From positions 3,224,001 through 3,288,000 of the forward strand of contig NZ_CP010897.2 of NCBI RefSeq assembly GCF_000934605.2: 64,000 nt of DNA, in the 5' to 3' direction. Below the pieces are notes generated by a model. The model had not been told where the DNA came from and ran no database searches. It saw only the letters and a list, made by a program, of their open reading frames with translations. A program made the translations under genes and the position numbers. Of this stretch, positions 7,828-17,033 are shown piece by piece; positions within the stretch are counted from its first letter, which is position 1; every line of letters begins with the position of its first letter. This DNA is from Pandoraea vervacti (GTDB lineage Bacteria; Pseudomonadota; Gammaproteobacteria; Burkholderiales; Burkholderiaceae).

Positions 7828-9168
7828 ATGCATCCGATCCGGATGGTACGCGGGCTCTTCGGCGGTCTGTTCTGGCGTACCTTTTTCCTCATTGCACTGC
7901 TCATCGGTGTCAGCCTCGCGGCCTGGTACCAGAGCTTCCGCGTGATCGAACGCGAACCCCGCGCGCAACGCGTCGCGCAGCAACTCGTGTCCATCGTCAA
8001 GCTCACCCGCACCGCCCTGCTCTATTCGGAGCCAGACCTGCGGCGCGCCCTGCTCCAGGATCTGGAGAGCAACGAAGGTATTCGCGTCTACCCGCGCGAG
8101 CCGGCAGACGCCGTTGAGAAGCAACGCGGCGGCGTGGTGCAGGACCTGATCGTGCGCGATGTTCAGCGACGCCTGGGCACGGACACCGTCATCGCTGCAT
8201 CGGTCAATGACATTCCCGCCATGTGGATCAGCTTCAAGATCGATGAAGACGACTATTGGGTCGCGATCGAGCAAGACCGCATCGACACGGCAACGGGTCT
8301 GCAGCTGTTCAGTTGGGGCACGTTCGCGCTGGCGCTCTCGCTCATCGGCGCGGCCTTCATCACCGCCCTGGTGAACCGCCCGTTTGCGCGACTGGCCCAC
8401 GCGGCACGCGCGATCGGCGAAGGCCAGCGCCCCGATCCGTTACCGGAGCGCGGCATGGGCGAGGCGGCCGAGGCCAACCGCAGCTTCAATCAGATGGTCG
8501 AGGAGCTCGACCGGCTCGAAGCCGACCGCGCCCTGATGCTCGCCGGCATCTCGCACGATCTGCGCACGCCGCTCGCGCGACTGCGGCTGGAGACGGAGAT
8601 GAGCCCGTCGGACGAATCGGTCAAGCGCGACATGATCAGCGACATCGAGCAAATGGACGAGATCATCGGCCGCTTCCTCGATTACGCACGTCCGGCCTCG
8701 CGCACGACCCAATCCGTCGACCTGTCGGACATCGCCCGCGATACGGCTGCCAACTTCGAGGGACGCGACGATCTGAACCTCAGCGTCGATCTGGCCGACT
8801 CGGCACCGGTGCTCGCCGAGCGCACGGACCTCAAGCGCCTGCTCACGAACCTGATCGAGAACGCACGCAAGTACGGGCGCGACGCGCAATCCGATATCGC
8901 CAACGTTCACATTTCGACCCGCGTGCTGGGCGAGCGCGTCGAAATGCGCGTGCGCGATACCGGCCCCGGCATCCCCGAGGAACAACTGCACCTCGTCTTC
9001 CGTCCCTTCTATCGTGTAGATACCGCGCGCACGAAGGCAGACGGCACCGGCCTTGGCATGGCGATCGTCCAGCGCATTGCAACGCGCTACAAGGGCCACG
9101 CCTCGCTACGCAACGTTCGCCCGGGTTCCGGCCTTGAAATCATCGTGTCATTTCCGCTTGCTAAATAA
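7828..9168 (+). CDS. envZ: EnvZ-type osmosensor histidine kinase
   Basis: The 446-residue inner-membrane kinase starts at ATG 7828 with GGAG upstream. TM1 lies at about 14-34 and TM2 at about 160-182, around a periplasmic domain of about 125 residues. A HAMP domain then leads to the H box LAGISHDLRTPLARLRLETE with His243, almost identical to the EnvZ signature. The N box LTNLIENARKYG, the G1 box RDTGPGIPEEQL and the G2 box GTGLGMAIVQ follow. It should phosphorylate and dephosphorylate OmpR. The 179-bp gap to ompR has no obvious terminator, so co-transcription is likely. Confidence 0.95.
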   Translation: MHPIRMVRGLFGGLFWRTFFLIALLIGVSLAAWYQSFRVIEREPRAQRVAQQLVSIVKLTRTALLYSEPDLRRALLQDLESNEGIRVYPREPADAVEKQRGGVVQDLIVRDVQRRLGTDTVIAASVNDIPAMWISFKIDEDDYWVAIEQDRIDTATGLQLFSWGTFALALSLIGAAFITALVNRPFARLAHAARAIGEGQRPDPLPERGMGEAAEANRSFNQMVEELDRLEADRALMLAGISHDLRTPLARLRLETEMSPSDESVKRDMISDIEQMDEIIGRFLDYARPASRTTQSVDLSDIARDTAANFEGRDDLNLSVDLADSAPVLAERTDLKRLLTNLIENARKYGRDAQSDIANVHISTRVLGERVEMRVRDTGPGIPEEQLHLVFRPFYRVDTARTKADGTGLGMAIVQRIATRYKGHASLRNVRPGSGLEIIVSFPLAK

Positions 9169-9284
9169 GTGTTTGATGTGATCTCGCGAAAATTTGGCTA
9201 TGCTCAAGGCTTGGCTACACGCCAGAGCGCAAAATCCTATCGACGGGATTTGTTTTAACTATCCCCCGCATAAAATAAAGCTAT

Positions 9285-9312
9285 TGCTATCGACGCATCG
9301 ATAGCGTATACT
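9285..9312 (+). promoter_or_regulatory. ahpC promoter with an operator palindrome in the spacer
   Basis: A -35 TTGCTA (9285-9290) and a -10 TATACT (9307-9312) are 16 bp apart. The spacer is occupied by the perfect inverted repeat GCTATCGA-CGCA-TCGATAGC (9286-9305). The ahpC start is about 98 bp downstream and has a good ribosome site (TAGGAG). Confidence 0.65.
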
Positions 9313-9409
9313 GCTTTGGTTGACCGGGATCGCGTGAACCCGGTCAGTTGCCAGTTGCGATGTCCTTGCGATGTCGCGACATAAACCGCACTAAATTTAG
9401 GAGTAATCG

Positions 9410-9958
9410 ATGAAGACTGTCGGCGATAAACTCGAAGCGTTCTCGGTCCAAGCGGCCAAGCCTGGTTTCAACAACCACGAAGAAAACGGCGTGTCGGCTT
9501 TCGAAACGATCACGGAAGCTTCGTTCCCGGGCAAGTGGAAGATCATTTACTTCTACCCGAAGGACTTCACCTTCGTGTGCCCGACCGAAATCGTGGAATT
9601 CGGCAAGCTGGCCAACGACTTCGCAGATCGTGACGCAGTGCTGCTCGGCGGCTCGGGCGACAACGAATTCGTGAAGCTGGCATGGCGCCGTGAGCACAAG
9701 GACCTGAACAAGCTGAACCACTACTCGTTCGGCGACACGACCGGTGCGCTGATCGACCAGCTCGGCGTGCGTGACAAGGAAGCCGGCGTCGCCCTGCGTG
9801 CAACGTTCATCGTTGACCCGGACAACGTCATCCAGCACGTTTCGGTGAACAACCTGAACGTCGGCCGTAACCCGGAAGAAGTCCTGCGTATTCTGGACGG
9901 CCTGCAAACGGACGAACTCTGCCCGTGCAACCGCGCGGTTGGCGGTGCAACGCTGTAA
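9410..9958 (+). CDS. ahpC: Peroxiredoxin, alkyl hydroperoxide reductase AhpC
   Basis: The 182-residue enzyme reduces organic peroxides, hydrogen peroxide and peroxynitrite. The peroxidatic Cys57 is in FTFVCPTEIVEF; the resolving cysteines are Cys171 and Cys173 in DELCPCNRA. The two-Cys C-terminus and the short length match the Mycobacterium-type AhpC recycled by AhpD rather than by AhpF, and indeed ahpD follows 59 bp downstream while no ahpF is seen. It has a strong ribosome site (TAGGAG) and a palindrome-bearing promoter upstream. A hairpin between ahpC and ahpD should lower ahpD expression relative to ahpC. Confidence 0.95.
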   Translation: MKTVGDKLEAFSVQAAKPGFNNHEENGVSAFETITEASFPGKWKIIYFYPKDFTFVCPTEIVEFGKLANDFADRDAVLLGGSGDNEFVKLAWRREHKDLNKLNHYSFGDTTGALIDQLGVRDKEAGVALRATFIVDPDNVIQHVSVNNLNVGRNPEEVLRILDGLQTDELCPCNRAVGGATL

Positions 9959-9970
9959 GCGTCGTCTCGA

Positions 9971-9992
9971 AGCCCGCGAAAGCGGGCTTTTT
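9971..9992 (+). terminator. Hairpin between ahpC and ahpD
   Basis: AGCCCGC-GAAA-GCGGGCT followed by a short T run forms a 7-bp GC-rich stem with a stable GNRA loop. It probably gives partial termination, so that ahpC is made in excess over ahpD. Confidence 0.85.
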
Positions 9993-10017
9993 CAGCCCAA
10001 AGCAATAGGAGAAATTT

Positions 10018-10542
10018 ATGGAATTCCTCGCCGCGATTAAGGCACAGATCCCTGACTACGCCAAGGACATCCGTCTGAACCTCGACGGCACCATTGCCCG
10101 CTCCTCGCTGGAAGGCAACGATGCCGTGGGTGTGGCTCTGGCCGCTGCGTTCGCCGCCAAGTCCCAGCCGATCGTCAAGGCGATCCGCGAGGCCGGCGTG
10201 CTTGCCCCCGAAGAACTGGAAGGCGCGTTGACCGCCGCCGCGCTCATGGGCATGAACAACACCTGGTATCCGTATCTCGAGATGGCCGATAACGCCGAGC
10301 TCAAGAACGAGAAGGCGCAACTTCGCATGAACGGTTACGCCACGCGTGGCGGTGTCGATCAGCGTCGCTTCGAGATGTACGCGCTGGCTGCATCCATCGT
10401 GGGCAAGTGCCACTTCTGCGTGAAGTCGCACGCCGAGCTGCTCGCCGAGGAGCACAAGATGAGCACCGCGCAATTGCGTGACGTCGGCCGTATCGCCGCT
10501 GTCATCAACGCCGCGGCTCAGGTGCTCGCTGCCGAGGCTTGA
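10018..10542 (+). CDS. ahpD: Alkyl hydroperoxidase / AhpC reductase AhpD
   Basis: The 174-residue carboxymuconolactone-decarboxylase-fold protein has the redox motif ASIVGKCHFCVKSHAELL with Cys131, Cys134 and His138, plus the upstream Glu119 in the position used for proton relay. In Mycobacterium, AhpD passes electrons from lipoyl-dehydrogenase/SucB to AhpC. The gene order suggests the same role here. The ribosome site AGGAG is 6-7 bases from ATG 10018. It ends just before a strong bidirectional hairpin. Confidence 0.93.
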   Translation: MEFLAAIKAQIPDYAKDIRLNLDGTIARSSLEGNDAVGVALAAAFAAKSQPIVKAIREAGVLAPEELEGALTAAALMGMNNTWYPYLEMADNAELKNEKAQLRMNGYATRGGVDQRRFEMYALAASIVGKCHFCVKSHAELLAEEHKMSTAQLRDVGRIAAVINAAAQVLAAEA

Positions 10543-10599
10543 TTCGGACTGAGCGGGCCACGTGCCCGACGGCCGCGACGACGCGCGCCGTCACAACGA

Positions 10600-10638
10600 A
10601 AAACGGCGCCACCGGAGGATTCCGGTGGCGCCGTTTTT
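10600..10638. terminator. Bidirectional terminator between ahpD and ispF
   Basis: A 15-bp stem AACGGCGCCACCGGA with loop GGAT and its complement is flanked by an A run on the left and six T on the right. It serves ahpD (plus) and ispF (minus). Confidence 0.92.
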
Positions 10639-10706
10639 TCGTACTTGCGTCGGTTGCATGGACGGACAGCGACTTGCGCCGTCCGCCTCGCCCCGCCCCG
10701 TGGGCG

Positions 10707-11228
10707 TCAGCGACCGATCAGCAATGCGGCCGCTTGCGCTTCGATCCCTTCCTGACGCCCAAGATAGCCGAGCTTCTCGTTCGTTTTCGCCTTCACGTTC
10801 ACCTGCCCCACCGAGACCCCCAGCGCATCGGCAATCGACTGCGTCATGGCGGCAATGTGTGGCGCGAGCTTCGGCGCCTGCGCGATCACCGTACAGTCGA
10901 CGTTCACGATCTCGTACCCCTGTTCGCGCACGCGGCGCATGGCTTCCTTGAGCAGGACGACGCTGTTCGCGCCCTTGAACGTCGGGTCCGTGTCCGGAAA
11001 GTGACGGCCAATGTCGCCGAGCGCCGCAGCGCCAAGCACAGCATCGGTGATGGCGTGCAGCAGCACGTCGGCGTCCGAGTGGCCAAGCAGGCCGCGCTCG
11101 AACGGAATCGTCACGCCGCCCATCACGAGCGGGCGTCCCGGCACGAGGGCGTGGACATCGTAGCCCTGCCCGATGCGAAGCTTGGCCAACGAAGCCAGAG
11201 ATACTGGCGAGACAGCTTGTTCAGTCAT
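10707..11228 (-). CDS. ispF: 2-C-methyl-D-erythritol 2,4-cyclodiphosphate synthase
   Basis: The 173-residue enzyme cyclises CDP-ME 2-phosphate to MEcPP in the MEP isoprenoid pathway. It shows the zinc-binding DVH motif in RIGQGYDVHALVPG, the GHSDADVLLHAITDAVLGA segment with the third metal ligand, GDIGRHFPDTDP, and a C-terminal KAKTNEKLGYLGRQEGI. It carries a 14-residue N-terminal extension before the family core. It lies downstream of ispD on the same strand with 72 bp between, forming the common ispDF unit, and supplies precursors used by HpnD among others. Confidence 0.96.
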   Translation of the reverse strand: MTEQAVSPVSLASLAKLRIGQGYDVHALVPGRPLVMGGVTIPFERGLLGHSDADVLLHAITDAVLGAAALGDIGRHFPDTDPTFKGANSVVLLKEAMRRVREQGYEIVNVDCTVIAQAPKLAPHIAAMTQSIADALGVSVGQVNVKAKTNEKLGYLGRQEGIEAQAAALLIGR

Positions 11229-11300
11229 TTATATGGAGTCGTCAGATGCGGAAATACGATGCGTCGGTCCCGTCAGGCGCAAGCGCCTGACGCGAGACGC

Positions 11301-12023
11301 TCAGGCCGGCTTTGCCGTGCCGAGGAACGCCTCGGCCAGCGCGAAATCTTCGGGGTACGTCACCTTGAAATTGCGCAGGCTACCGCGCACGAGCTTCGGC
11401 GCGTGACCAATGCGCTCGATCGCGCTGGCCTCGTCCGTCACTTCGGCGCCCGCCGCCAGTGCATCTTCCAATGCGCCACGCAGCATGCCGAGACGGAACA
11501 TCTGAGGCGTTTGCGCCTGCCAGAGTCCGTCACGCGACTCGGTGGCGCCAACGCTTGCCAATCCGTCTTTCTCGGCCGGGGGCGTCTCCCGCTTGAGCGT
11601 ATCGGCCACGGGCAACGCCAGAATACCGCCGACCGGATCGTCGCGCAGCGCACCGACGAGCGTGCGAATGAGTTCGGGCGTAATCCCCGGGCGCGCAGCG
11701 TCATGCACGAGCACCCAGTCGCTGTCCTGCGCACCGAACTCGGTGAGCGCCTGAAGGCCGCCCAGCACCGAAGCGTGGCGCGAGGCCCCGCCGCAGCGAC
11801 GTACGGCAAAGCGCAAAGTGCCGAAGCGCCGCCCGTCGAAGTGATTATCGTCCGGCGCGAGGACCAGCAAGGTCTGCGCAAATTCGGAGCAAGCATCGAA
11901 CGCGGCGAGCGCATGAGCAAGCATGGGAAGGCCGCCAACGCTTCGGTACTGCTTGGGCACTGCGGCCCCGGCGCGTACACCGGCCCCGGCGCACGGGATC
12001 ACGGCAAAAAGTCGGTCGCTCAC
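11301..12023 (-). CDS. ispD: 2-C-methyl-D-erythritol 4-phosphate cytidylyltransferase
   Basis: The 240-residue enzyme makes CDP-ME from MEP and CTP. The nucleotide-binding N-terminus AVIPCAGAGVRAGAAVPKQY carries the conserved glycines, basic residue and Lys. DSDWVLVHDAARPGITPELI follows at about 105, and later DGLWQAQTPQMFRLGML and VTDEASAIE. The start codon is GTG at 12023, giving MSDRLFAVIP; no strong ribosome site is visible. It is divergent from mfd, sharing a 109-bp region, and is followed by ispF. Confidence 0.95.
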   Translation of the reverse strand: MSDRLFAVIPCAGAGVRAGAAVPKQYRSVGGLPMLAHALAAFDACSEFAQTLLVLAPDDNHFDGRRFGTLRFAVRRCGGASRHASVLGGLQALTEFGAQDSDWVLVHDAARPGITPELIRTLVGALRDDPVGGILALPVADTLKRETPPAEKDGLASVGATESRDGLWQAQTPQMFRLGMLRGALEDALAAGAEVTDEASAIERIGHAPKLVRGSLRNFKVTYPEDFALAEAFLGTAKPA

Positions 12024-12056
12024 GATAAAACGCAGGTAAGGAGAAAGCAGGGATTT

Positions 12057-12062
12057 TATAAT
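12057..12062 (+). promoter_or_regulatory. Probable -10 element of mfd
   Basis: A perfect TATAAT lies 71 bp before the mfd start, in the ispD-mfd divergent region. There is no matching -35, so this is only a suggestion. Confidence 0.35.
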
Positions 12063-12132
12063 AGACGCTGACTGTCACGGGGCCCCATGCGAATGGAGCC
12101 CCGTGCTTTGCCATTTCTGCAACGTTTTTCCT

Positions 12133-15100
12133 ATGCCCTCCGCCAACGCCTTATCCCGTAGTACCGTGCCTGTGCCGCTCGTGAAAGCGGGACAGCGTTA
12201 CGCTTTTGCCGGCTCGCACGCATCGAGCGACGCCCTGCTCATCGCCCGCTACTTCGAGGAAAATCGCGAGCGCCTGCCGCTGCTCGCCGTCGTGTGCGCG
12301 CAAGCCACCGACGCGCTGCGTCTGCAGCAGGAGCTCAAGTGGTGCGCGCCCGAGTTGCGCGTGCGTCTGCTCCCCGACTGGGAAACGCTCCCTTACGACA
12401 CCTTCTCGCCACATCAGGACCTGGTCTCCGAGCGTCTCGCCACGCTGCACGATCTAGGCGAGAAGCGCTGCGACATCGTGCTGGTGCCCGCCACCACCGC
12501 GCTTTACCGCATGGCGCCGGCAAGCTTCATGGCGGCCTACACGTTCTTCTTCACGCAAGGAGAACGGCTCGACGAAGCGCGTCTGAAGTCGCAATTGACG
12601 CTCGCCGGCTACGAGCATGTCAGTCAGGTGATGCGCCCGGGCGAGTATTGCGTGCGCGGTGGGCTGATCGACCTCTATCCGATGGGCTCCGCCCTGCCTT
12701 ATCGCCTGGATTTGTTCGACGACACGATCGACAGCATTCGCGCGTTCGACCCCGATACCCAGCGCAGTCTCTATCCGGTCAAGGAAGTGCGTCTGCTCCC
12801 GGGCCGCGAATTCCCGTTTGACGAAGCCGCCCGCACGGCCTTTCGCGGCCGCTGGCGCGAAGTCTTCGAAGGCGACCCGAGCCGGAGTCCGATCTACAAG
12901 GACATTGGCAGCGGCGTGCCCTCCGCGGGCATCGAGTACTACCTGCCGCTGTTCTTCGAAGAGACCGCCACGCTCTTCCACTATCTGCCCGAAGACGCGC
13001 AACTCGTGTTCGTCGGCGATCTCGACGCAGCCATCAGCCGCTTCTGGAACGACACGCGCCAGCGATACAACTTCCTCTCGCACGACCGCGAGCGCCCGGT
13101 ATTGCCGCCGGAGCAACTGTTCCTGCTCGATCAGGATTTCTTCGCGATTGCCAAGCCGTTCGCGCGCCTGACGCTGCCCACACCGGGGGACGGCAGCTGG
13201 GCGATGGCCTTGCCGCCGCTCGCGATCAACCGTCGCGCCGACGATCCGCTCGCCGCGCTGCGCGCGTATCTTGCCCGCACGCCCGCCCGCGTCCTGCTGT
13301 GCGCCGACTCGGCGGGCCGTCGCGAGACGCTGCTGCAACTGCTGCATGACAACGATCTGCGGCCCGCGAGCGTCGAATCGCTGGAAGATTTCCTGACGTC
13401 GGACAAGCGCTTTTGCATCGGCGTCGCCCCGCTTGCGGCGGGGTTCCTGCTGCCCACGGAAGACCTCGCATTCGTTACCGAGAACGAGCTTTACGAAGGC
13501 CTGGCGCGTCGCGCGGGCAAGCGTCGCCAGGAACAGGCGACCTCCGTCGACTCGATGGTGCGCGATCTCGCCGAACTGAAGATCGGCGACCCGGTCGTGC
13601 ACAGCCAGCATGGGATCGGCCGTTATCACGGGCTCGTCAGCATGGATCTGGGCGAAGGCGAGACGGAATTCCTGCACCTCGAATACTCGGGCGACAGCAA
13701 GCTGTATGTGCCGGTCTCGCAATTGCATCTGATCTCGCGCTACAGCGGCTCGGACCCCGACACCGCCCCGCTGCACTCGTTGGGCTCCGGTCAGTGGGAG
13801 AAGGCCAAACGCAAGGCCGCGCAACAGATTCGCGACACGGCGGCCGAGTTGCTCAATCTCTATGCGCGCCGCGCCGCACGATCGGGCTACGCGTTCGAGC
13901 TCTCGCCGCGCGACTACGAGAAGTTCGCAGACAGCTTCGGTTTCGAGGAAACGCCGGATCAGGCCGCCGCCATCGCCGCCGTGATGAGCGATATGACGAG
14001 CGGCCGCCCCATGGACCGTCTGGTCTGTGGCGACGTTGGTTTCGGCAAGACGGAAGTGGCGTTGCGCGCCGCCTTCATTGCCGTGCTCGACGGCAAGCAG
14101 GTCGCCATTCTCGCGCCGACGACGCTGCTCGCCGAGCAGCACGCGCAGACCTTCTCCGACCGCTTCGCCGAATGGCCCGTGCGCATTGCCGAACTCTCGC
14201 GTTTCAAGACCACGAAGGAAGTGAATGCGAGCGTAAAAGCCATCAACGAAGGTCAGGTCGACATTGTGATCGGCACGCACAAGCTGCTCTCGAACGACAT
14301 TCAGTTCCAGCGGCTCGGCCTCGTGATCATCGATGAAGAACATCGCTTCGGCGTGCGTCAGAAGGAAGCGCTCAAGGCGTTGCGCGCCGAAGTGGACATG
14401 CTCACGCTCACCGCCACGCCGATCCCGCGCACGCTGGGCATGGCGCTCGAAGGCCTGCGAGACTTCTCGGTCATCGCCACCGCGCCGCAGAAGCGGCTGG
14501 CGATCAAGACGTTCGTGCGCCGCGAGGAAGACGGCGTGATCCGCGAAGCGATGCTGCGCGAGCTCAAGCGCGGCGGGCAGGTGTACTTCCTGCACAACGA
14601 AGTCGAGACCATCGAGAACCGCAAGGCTCAACTCGAAGCGCTCGTACCGGAAGCGCGCATCGTGGTCGCCCACGGCCAGATGCACGAACGCGATCTGGAG
14701 CGCGTGATGCGCGACTTCGTCACTCAGCGCGCGAACGTGCTGCTGTGTACGACCATCATCGAGACGGGGATCGACGTGCCGACGGCCAACACGATCCTGA
14801 TGCATCGCGCGGACAAGTTCGGTCTTGCCCAGTTGCACCAGCTTCGCGGACGCGTGGGCCGGTCGCACCACCAGGCCTATGCCTATCTGCTCGTGCACGA
14901 TCCGAAATCGCTCACCAAACAAGCGCAGCGACGCCTGGAAGCCATCCAGCAAATGGAAGAACTGGGCGCCGGCTTCTATCTGGCGATGCACGATCTGGAA
15001 ATTCGCGGTGCCGGTGAAGTGCTGGGCGACAAGCAATCGGGCGAGATCCACGAAATCGGCTTCCAGCTTTACACCGACATGCTGGCCGATGCCGTGAGCG

Positions 15101-15597
15101 CGCTCAAGGCCGGTCGGGAACCCGACCTCACCGCGCCGCTGGCCGCGACGACGGAAATCAATCTACACGTCCCCGCGATCCTGCCGAGCGATTACTGCGG
15201 CGACGTGCAGGAGCGTCTCTCGCTATACAAGCGGCTGGCCAACGGCACGCACACGGACGCCATCGACACGATTCAGGAAGAGCTTGTCGACCGCTTCGGG
15301 AAGCTGCCGCAGCAGGCACAGGCGCTCATCGAGACACACCGCCTGCGTCTGCTGGCCAAACCGCTGGGCATCATCAAGATCGACGCCAGCGAAGACGCCG
15401 TGGCATTGCAATTCGAGCCGACGCCCGCCGTCGACCCGATGCGCATCATCGAGCTCGTACAGAAACATCGCCATATCAAGCTCGCCGGGCAGGACAAGCT
15501 GCGCATCGAAGCCAGGCACGCGCAACTGACCGACCGTGTGCGCGCCATCAAGGAGACCCTGCGCGCCCTGGGGTCGCCCGGCGCGAAGGCGGCATGA
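12133..15597 (+). CDS. mfd: Transcription-repair coupling factor Mfd
   Basis: The 1154-residue helicase removes RNA polymerase stalled at lesions and recruits UvrA. ATG 12133 is preferred to an upstream ATG at 12103 because MPSANALSRSTVPVPLV fits the family. In order: a UvrB-like N-terminal module with LPDWETLPYDTFSPHQDL; the RNA-polymerase-interacting domain beginning IGDPVVHSQHGIGRYHGL at about 495; helicase motifs VCGDVGFGKTEVAL (Walker A, about 635) and VIIDEEHRFGVRQKE (DEEH); the TLTATPIPRTL motif; the translocation motif QLHQLRGRVGRS at about 905; and a C-terminal TRCF domain. Length is normal for the family. Confidence 0.97.
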   Translation: MPSANALSRSTVPVPLVKAGQRYAFAGSHASSDALLIARYFEENRERLPLLAVVCAQATDALRLQQELKWCAPELRVRLLPDWETLPYDTFSPHQDLVSERLATLHDLGEKRCDIVLVPATTALYRMAPASFMAAYTFFFTQGERLDEARLKSQLTLAGYEHVSQVMRPGEYCVRGGLIDLYPMGSALPYRLDLFDDTIDSIRAFDPDTQRSLYPVKEVRLLPGREFPFDEAARTAFRGRWREVFEGDPSRSPIYKDIGSGVPSAGIEYYLPLFFEETATLFHYLPEDAQLVFVGDLDAAISRFWNDTRQRYNFLSHDRERPVLPPEQLFLLDQDFFAIAKPFARLTLPTPGDGSWAMALPPLAINRRADDPLAALRAYLARTPARVLLCADSAGRRETLLQLLHDNDLRPASVESLEDFLTSDKRFCIGVAPLAAGFLLPTEDLAFVTENELYEGLARRAGKRRQEQATSVDSMVRDLAELKIGDPVVHSQHGIGRYHGLVSMDLGEGETEFLHLEYSGDSKLYVPVSQLHLISRYSGSDPDTAPLHSLGSGQWEKAKRKAAQQIRDTAAELLNLYARRAARSGYAFELSPRDYEKFADSFGFEETPDQAAAIAAVMSDMTSGRPMDRLVCGDVGFGKTEVALRAAFIAVLDGKQVAILAPTTLLAEQHAQTFSDRFAEWPVRIAELSRFKTTKEVNASVKAINEGQVDIVIGTHKLLSNDIQFQRLGLVIIDEEHRFGVRQKEALKALRAEVDMLTLTATPIPRTLGMALEGLRDFSVIATAPQKRLAIKTFVRREEDGVIREAMLRELKRGGQVYFLHNEVETIENRKAQLEALVPEARIVVAHGQMHERDLERVMRDFVTQRANVLLCTTIIETGIDVPTANTILMHRADKFGLAQLHQLRGRVGRSHHQAYAYLLVHDPKSLTKQAQRRLEAIQQMEELGAGFYLAMHDLEIRGAGEVLGDKQSGEIHEIGFQLYTDMLADAVSALKAGREPDLTAPLAATTEINLHVPAILPSDYCGDVQERLSLYKRLANGTHTDAIDTIQEELVDRFGKLPQQAQALIETHRLRLLAKPLGIIKIDASEDAVALQFEPTPAVDPMRIIELVQKHRHIKLAGQDKLRIEARHAQLTDRVRAIKETLRALGSPGAKAA

Positions 15598-15818
15598 ACC
15601 GCCCACGGAAACGAAATCGGCAAAACGCGGTGTGCACCGCAGCAATTGCCCCCCATTCCCTTTCGCGCACGTCCGGGCAAACCCTCGCCCGGCGTGCCTT
15701 TTCCCGCGAGGCAAGAATGGTTGTTCGCACAACCTTTTACCTCTAAATTATTTTTGAGTAACATTTCCCAGTAGCAATACGTAATAGACGTATGACTGGA
15801 AGATTCCCGGAGATTCGA

Positions 15819-17033
15819 ATGACAAGCGCTTCCCAAGCTATCGCCCCGCAGGCCAACCATGAGGCCGAGCCGGCATCGCTCGACTGGATCAAGAAGCTGG
15901 TCAGCATCGACACCACGAGCCGTGAATCGAATCTCGGCCTGATCGAGACCGTACGCGACAGCCTCAAAGCGGCAGGCGTGGCGCCATGGCTGTCGTATGA
16001 CGCCACCCAGCGCAAGGCCAATCTGTTCGTCACCCTGCCCGCGGCCGACGGCAACACGCAAGGGGGCATCGTCCTCTCGGGTCACACCGATGTCGTGCCG
16101 GTCGACGGCCAGCCGTGGGACACCGATCCTTTCAAGCCGGTCGTTCGCGATGGCAACCTGTACGGCCGCGGCACCTGTGACATGAAGGGCTTCATCGGCT
16201 CGGTCATGACGATGCTGCCGGCAATGCGCGACGCCAAGCTCAAGACGCCGTTCCATTTCGCGTTTTCGTACGACGAGGAAATCGGCTGCGTTGGCGCGCC
16301 CGTCATGCTCGCCGAACTGCGTGAGCGCGGCATCCGTCCGGACGGCTGCATCGTGGGCGAGCCGACGAGCATGCGCGTGATCGTGGCTCACAAGGGCATC
16401 AACGCCTACCAATGCTGCGTGCGCGGCCATGCGGCGCACTCCTCGCTCACGCCGAAAGGCTCGAACGCAATCGAGTACGCCGCACGCCTGATCTGCTATA
16501 TCCGCGATCTGGCCGATCACTTCAAGCAAAACGGCCCGTTCGACGAGCTGTTCGACGTGCCGTTCACCACGGCGCAGACGGGCACGATCTCGGGCGGCAT
16601 CGCCCTGAACACCATTCCGGCGCTGTGCGAATTCGTCTTCGAGTATCGCAACCTGCCGGGTGTGGATGCCGAAGGCATCTTCCAGCGCATTCAGGCATAT
16701 GCCGTGAACGAGCTGGTGCCGAAGATGCAGAAGGAGCACCCGAACGCCGGTATCGAGTTCAAGAAGATTGCCGCCGCCCCGGCGCTGGATGCCTCCGAAC
16801 AGGACGCCATCACCCAGCTCGTGCGCGCGCTGACCAAGGACACCGACAAGCGCAAGGTCGCCTACGGCACCGAAGCCGGTCAGTTCCAACTCGCTGGCGT
16901 GCCGTCGATCGTGTGCGGTCCGGGCAATATCGAACAGGCCCACAAACCCAACGAGTTCGTGTCGCTCGAACAGATCGCGCAGTGCGAGTCGTTCCTGCAC
17001 AAACTGATTCGCAGCAACACCGTCGGCGCCTGA
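15819..17033 (+). CDS. argE: M20 family deacetylase, acetylornithine deacetylase type
   Basis: The 404-residue metallopeptidase-fold enzyme starts at ATG 15819, which has CGGAG upstream; an ATG at 15792 has no ribosome site. Zinc-site motifs are intact: LSGHTDVVPVDGQPW at about 85, GRGTCDMKGFIGS at about 115, YDEEIGCVGAPVM at about 153 with the general base Glu, VGEPTSMRVIVAHKG at about 178 and the C-terminal GPGNIEQAHKPNEFV. It would hydrolyse N-acetylornithine in arginine synthesis. Because a transporter, PLP lyase and ornithine-cyclodeaminase homologue follow on the same strand, a catabolic substrate such as another N-acyl diamino acid is also possible. Confidence 0.85.
   Translation: MTSASQAIAPQANHEAEPASLDWIKKLVSIDTTSRESNLGLIETVRDSLKAAGVAPWLSYDATQRKANLFVTLPAADGNTQGGIVLSGHTDVVPVDGQPWDTDPFKPVVRDGNLYGRGTCDMKGFIGSVMTMLPAMRDAKLKTPFHFAFSYDEEIGCVGAPVMLAELRERGIRPDGCIVGEPTSMRVIVAHKGINAYQCCVRGHAAHSSLTPKGSNAIEYAARLICYIRDLADHFKQNGPFDELFDVPFTTAQTGTISGGIALNTIPALCEFVFEYRNLPGVDAEGIFQRIQAYAVNELVPKMQKEHPNAGIEFKKIAAAPALDASEQDAITQLVRALTKDTDKRKVAYGTEAGQFQLAGVPSIVCGPGNIEQAHKPNEFVSLEQIAQCESFLHKLIRSNTVGA

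Noticed and set aside
9286..9305. Canonical OxyR site
   Set aside because: The CTAT and ATAG half-sites are 10 bp apart instead of the expected 7, and the position inside the promoter spacer does not fit activation. I report it only as a palindrome.
12454..15051. 865-residue open frame antisense to mfd
   Set aside because: Shadow of the GC-rich mfd gene. It is rich in Arg, His, Gln and Val with no domain likeness, and lies wholly inside a certain gene.
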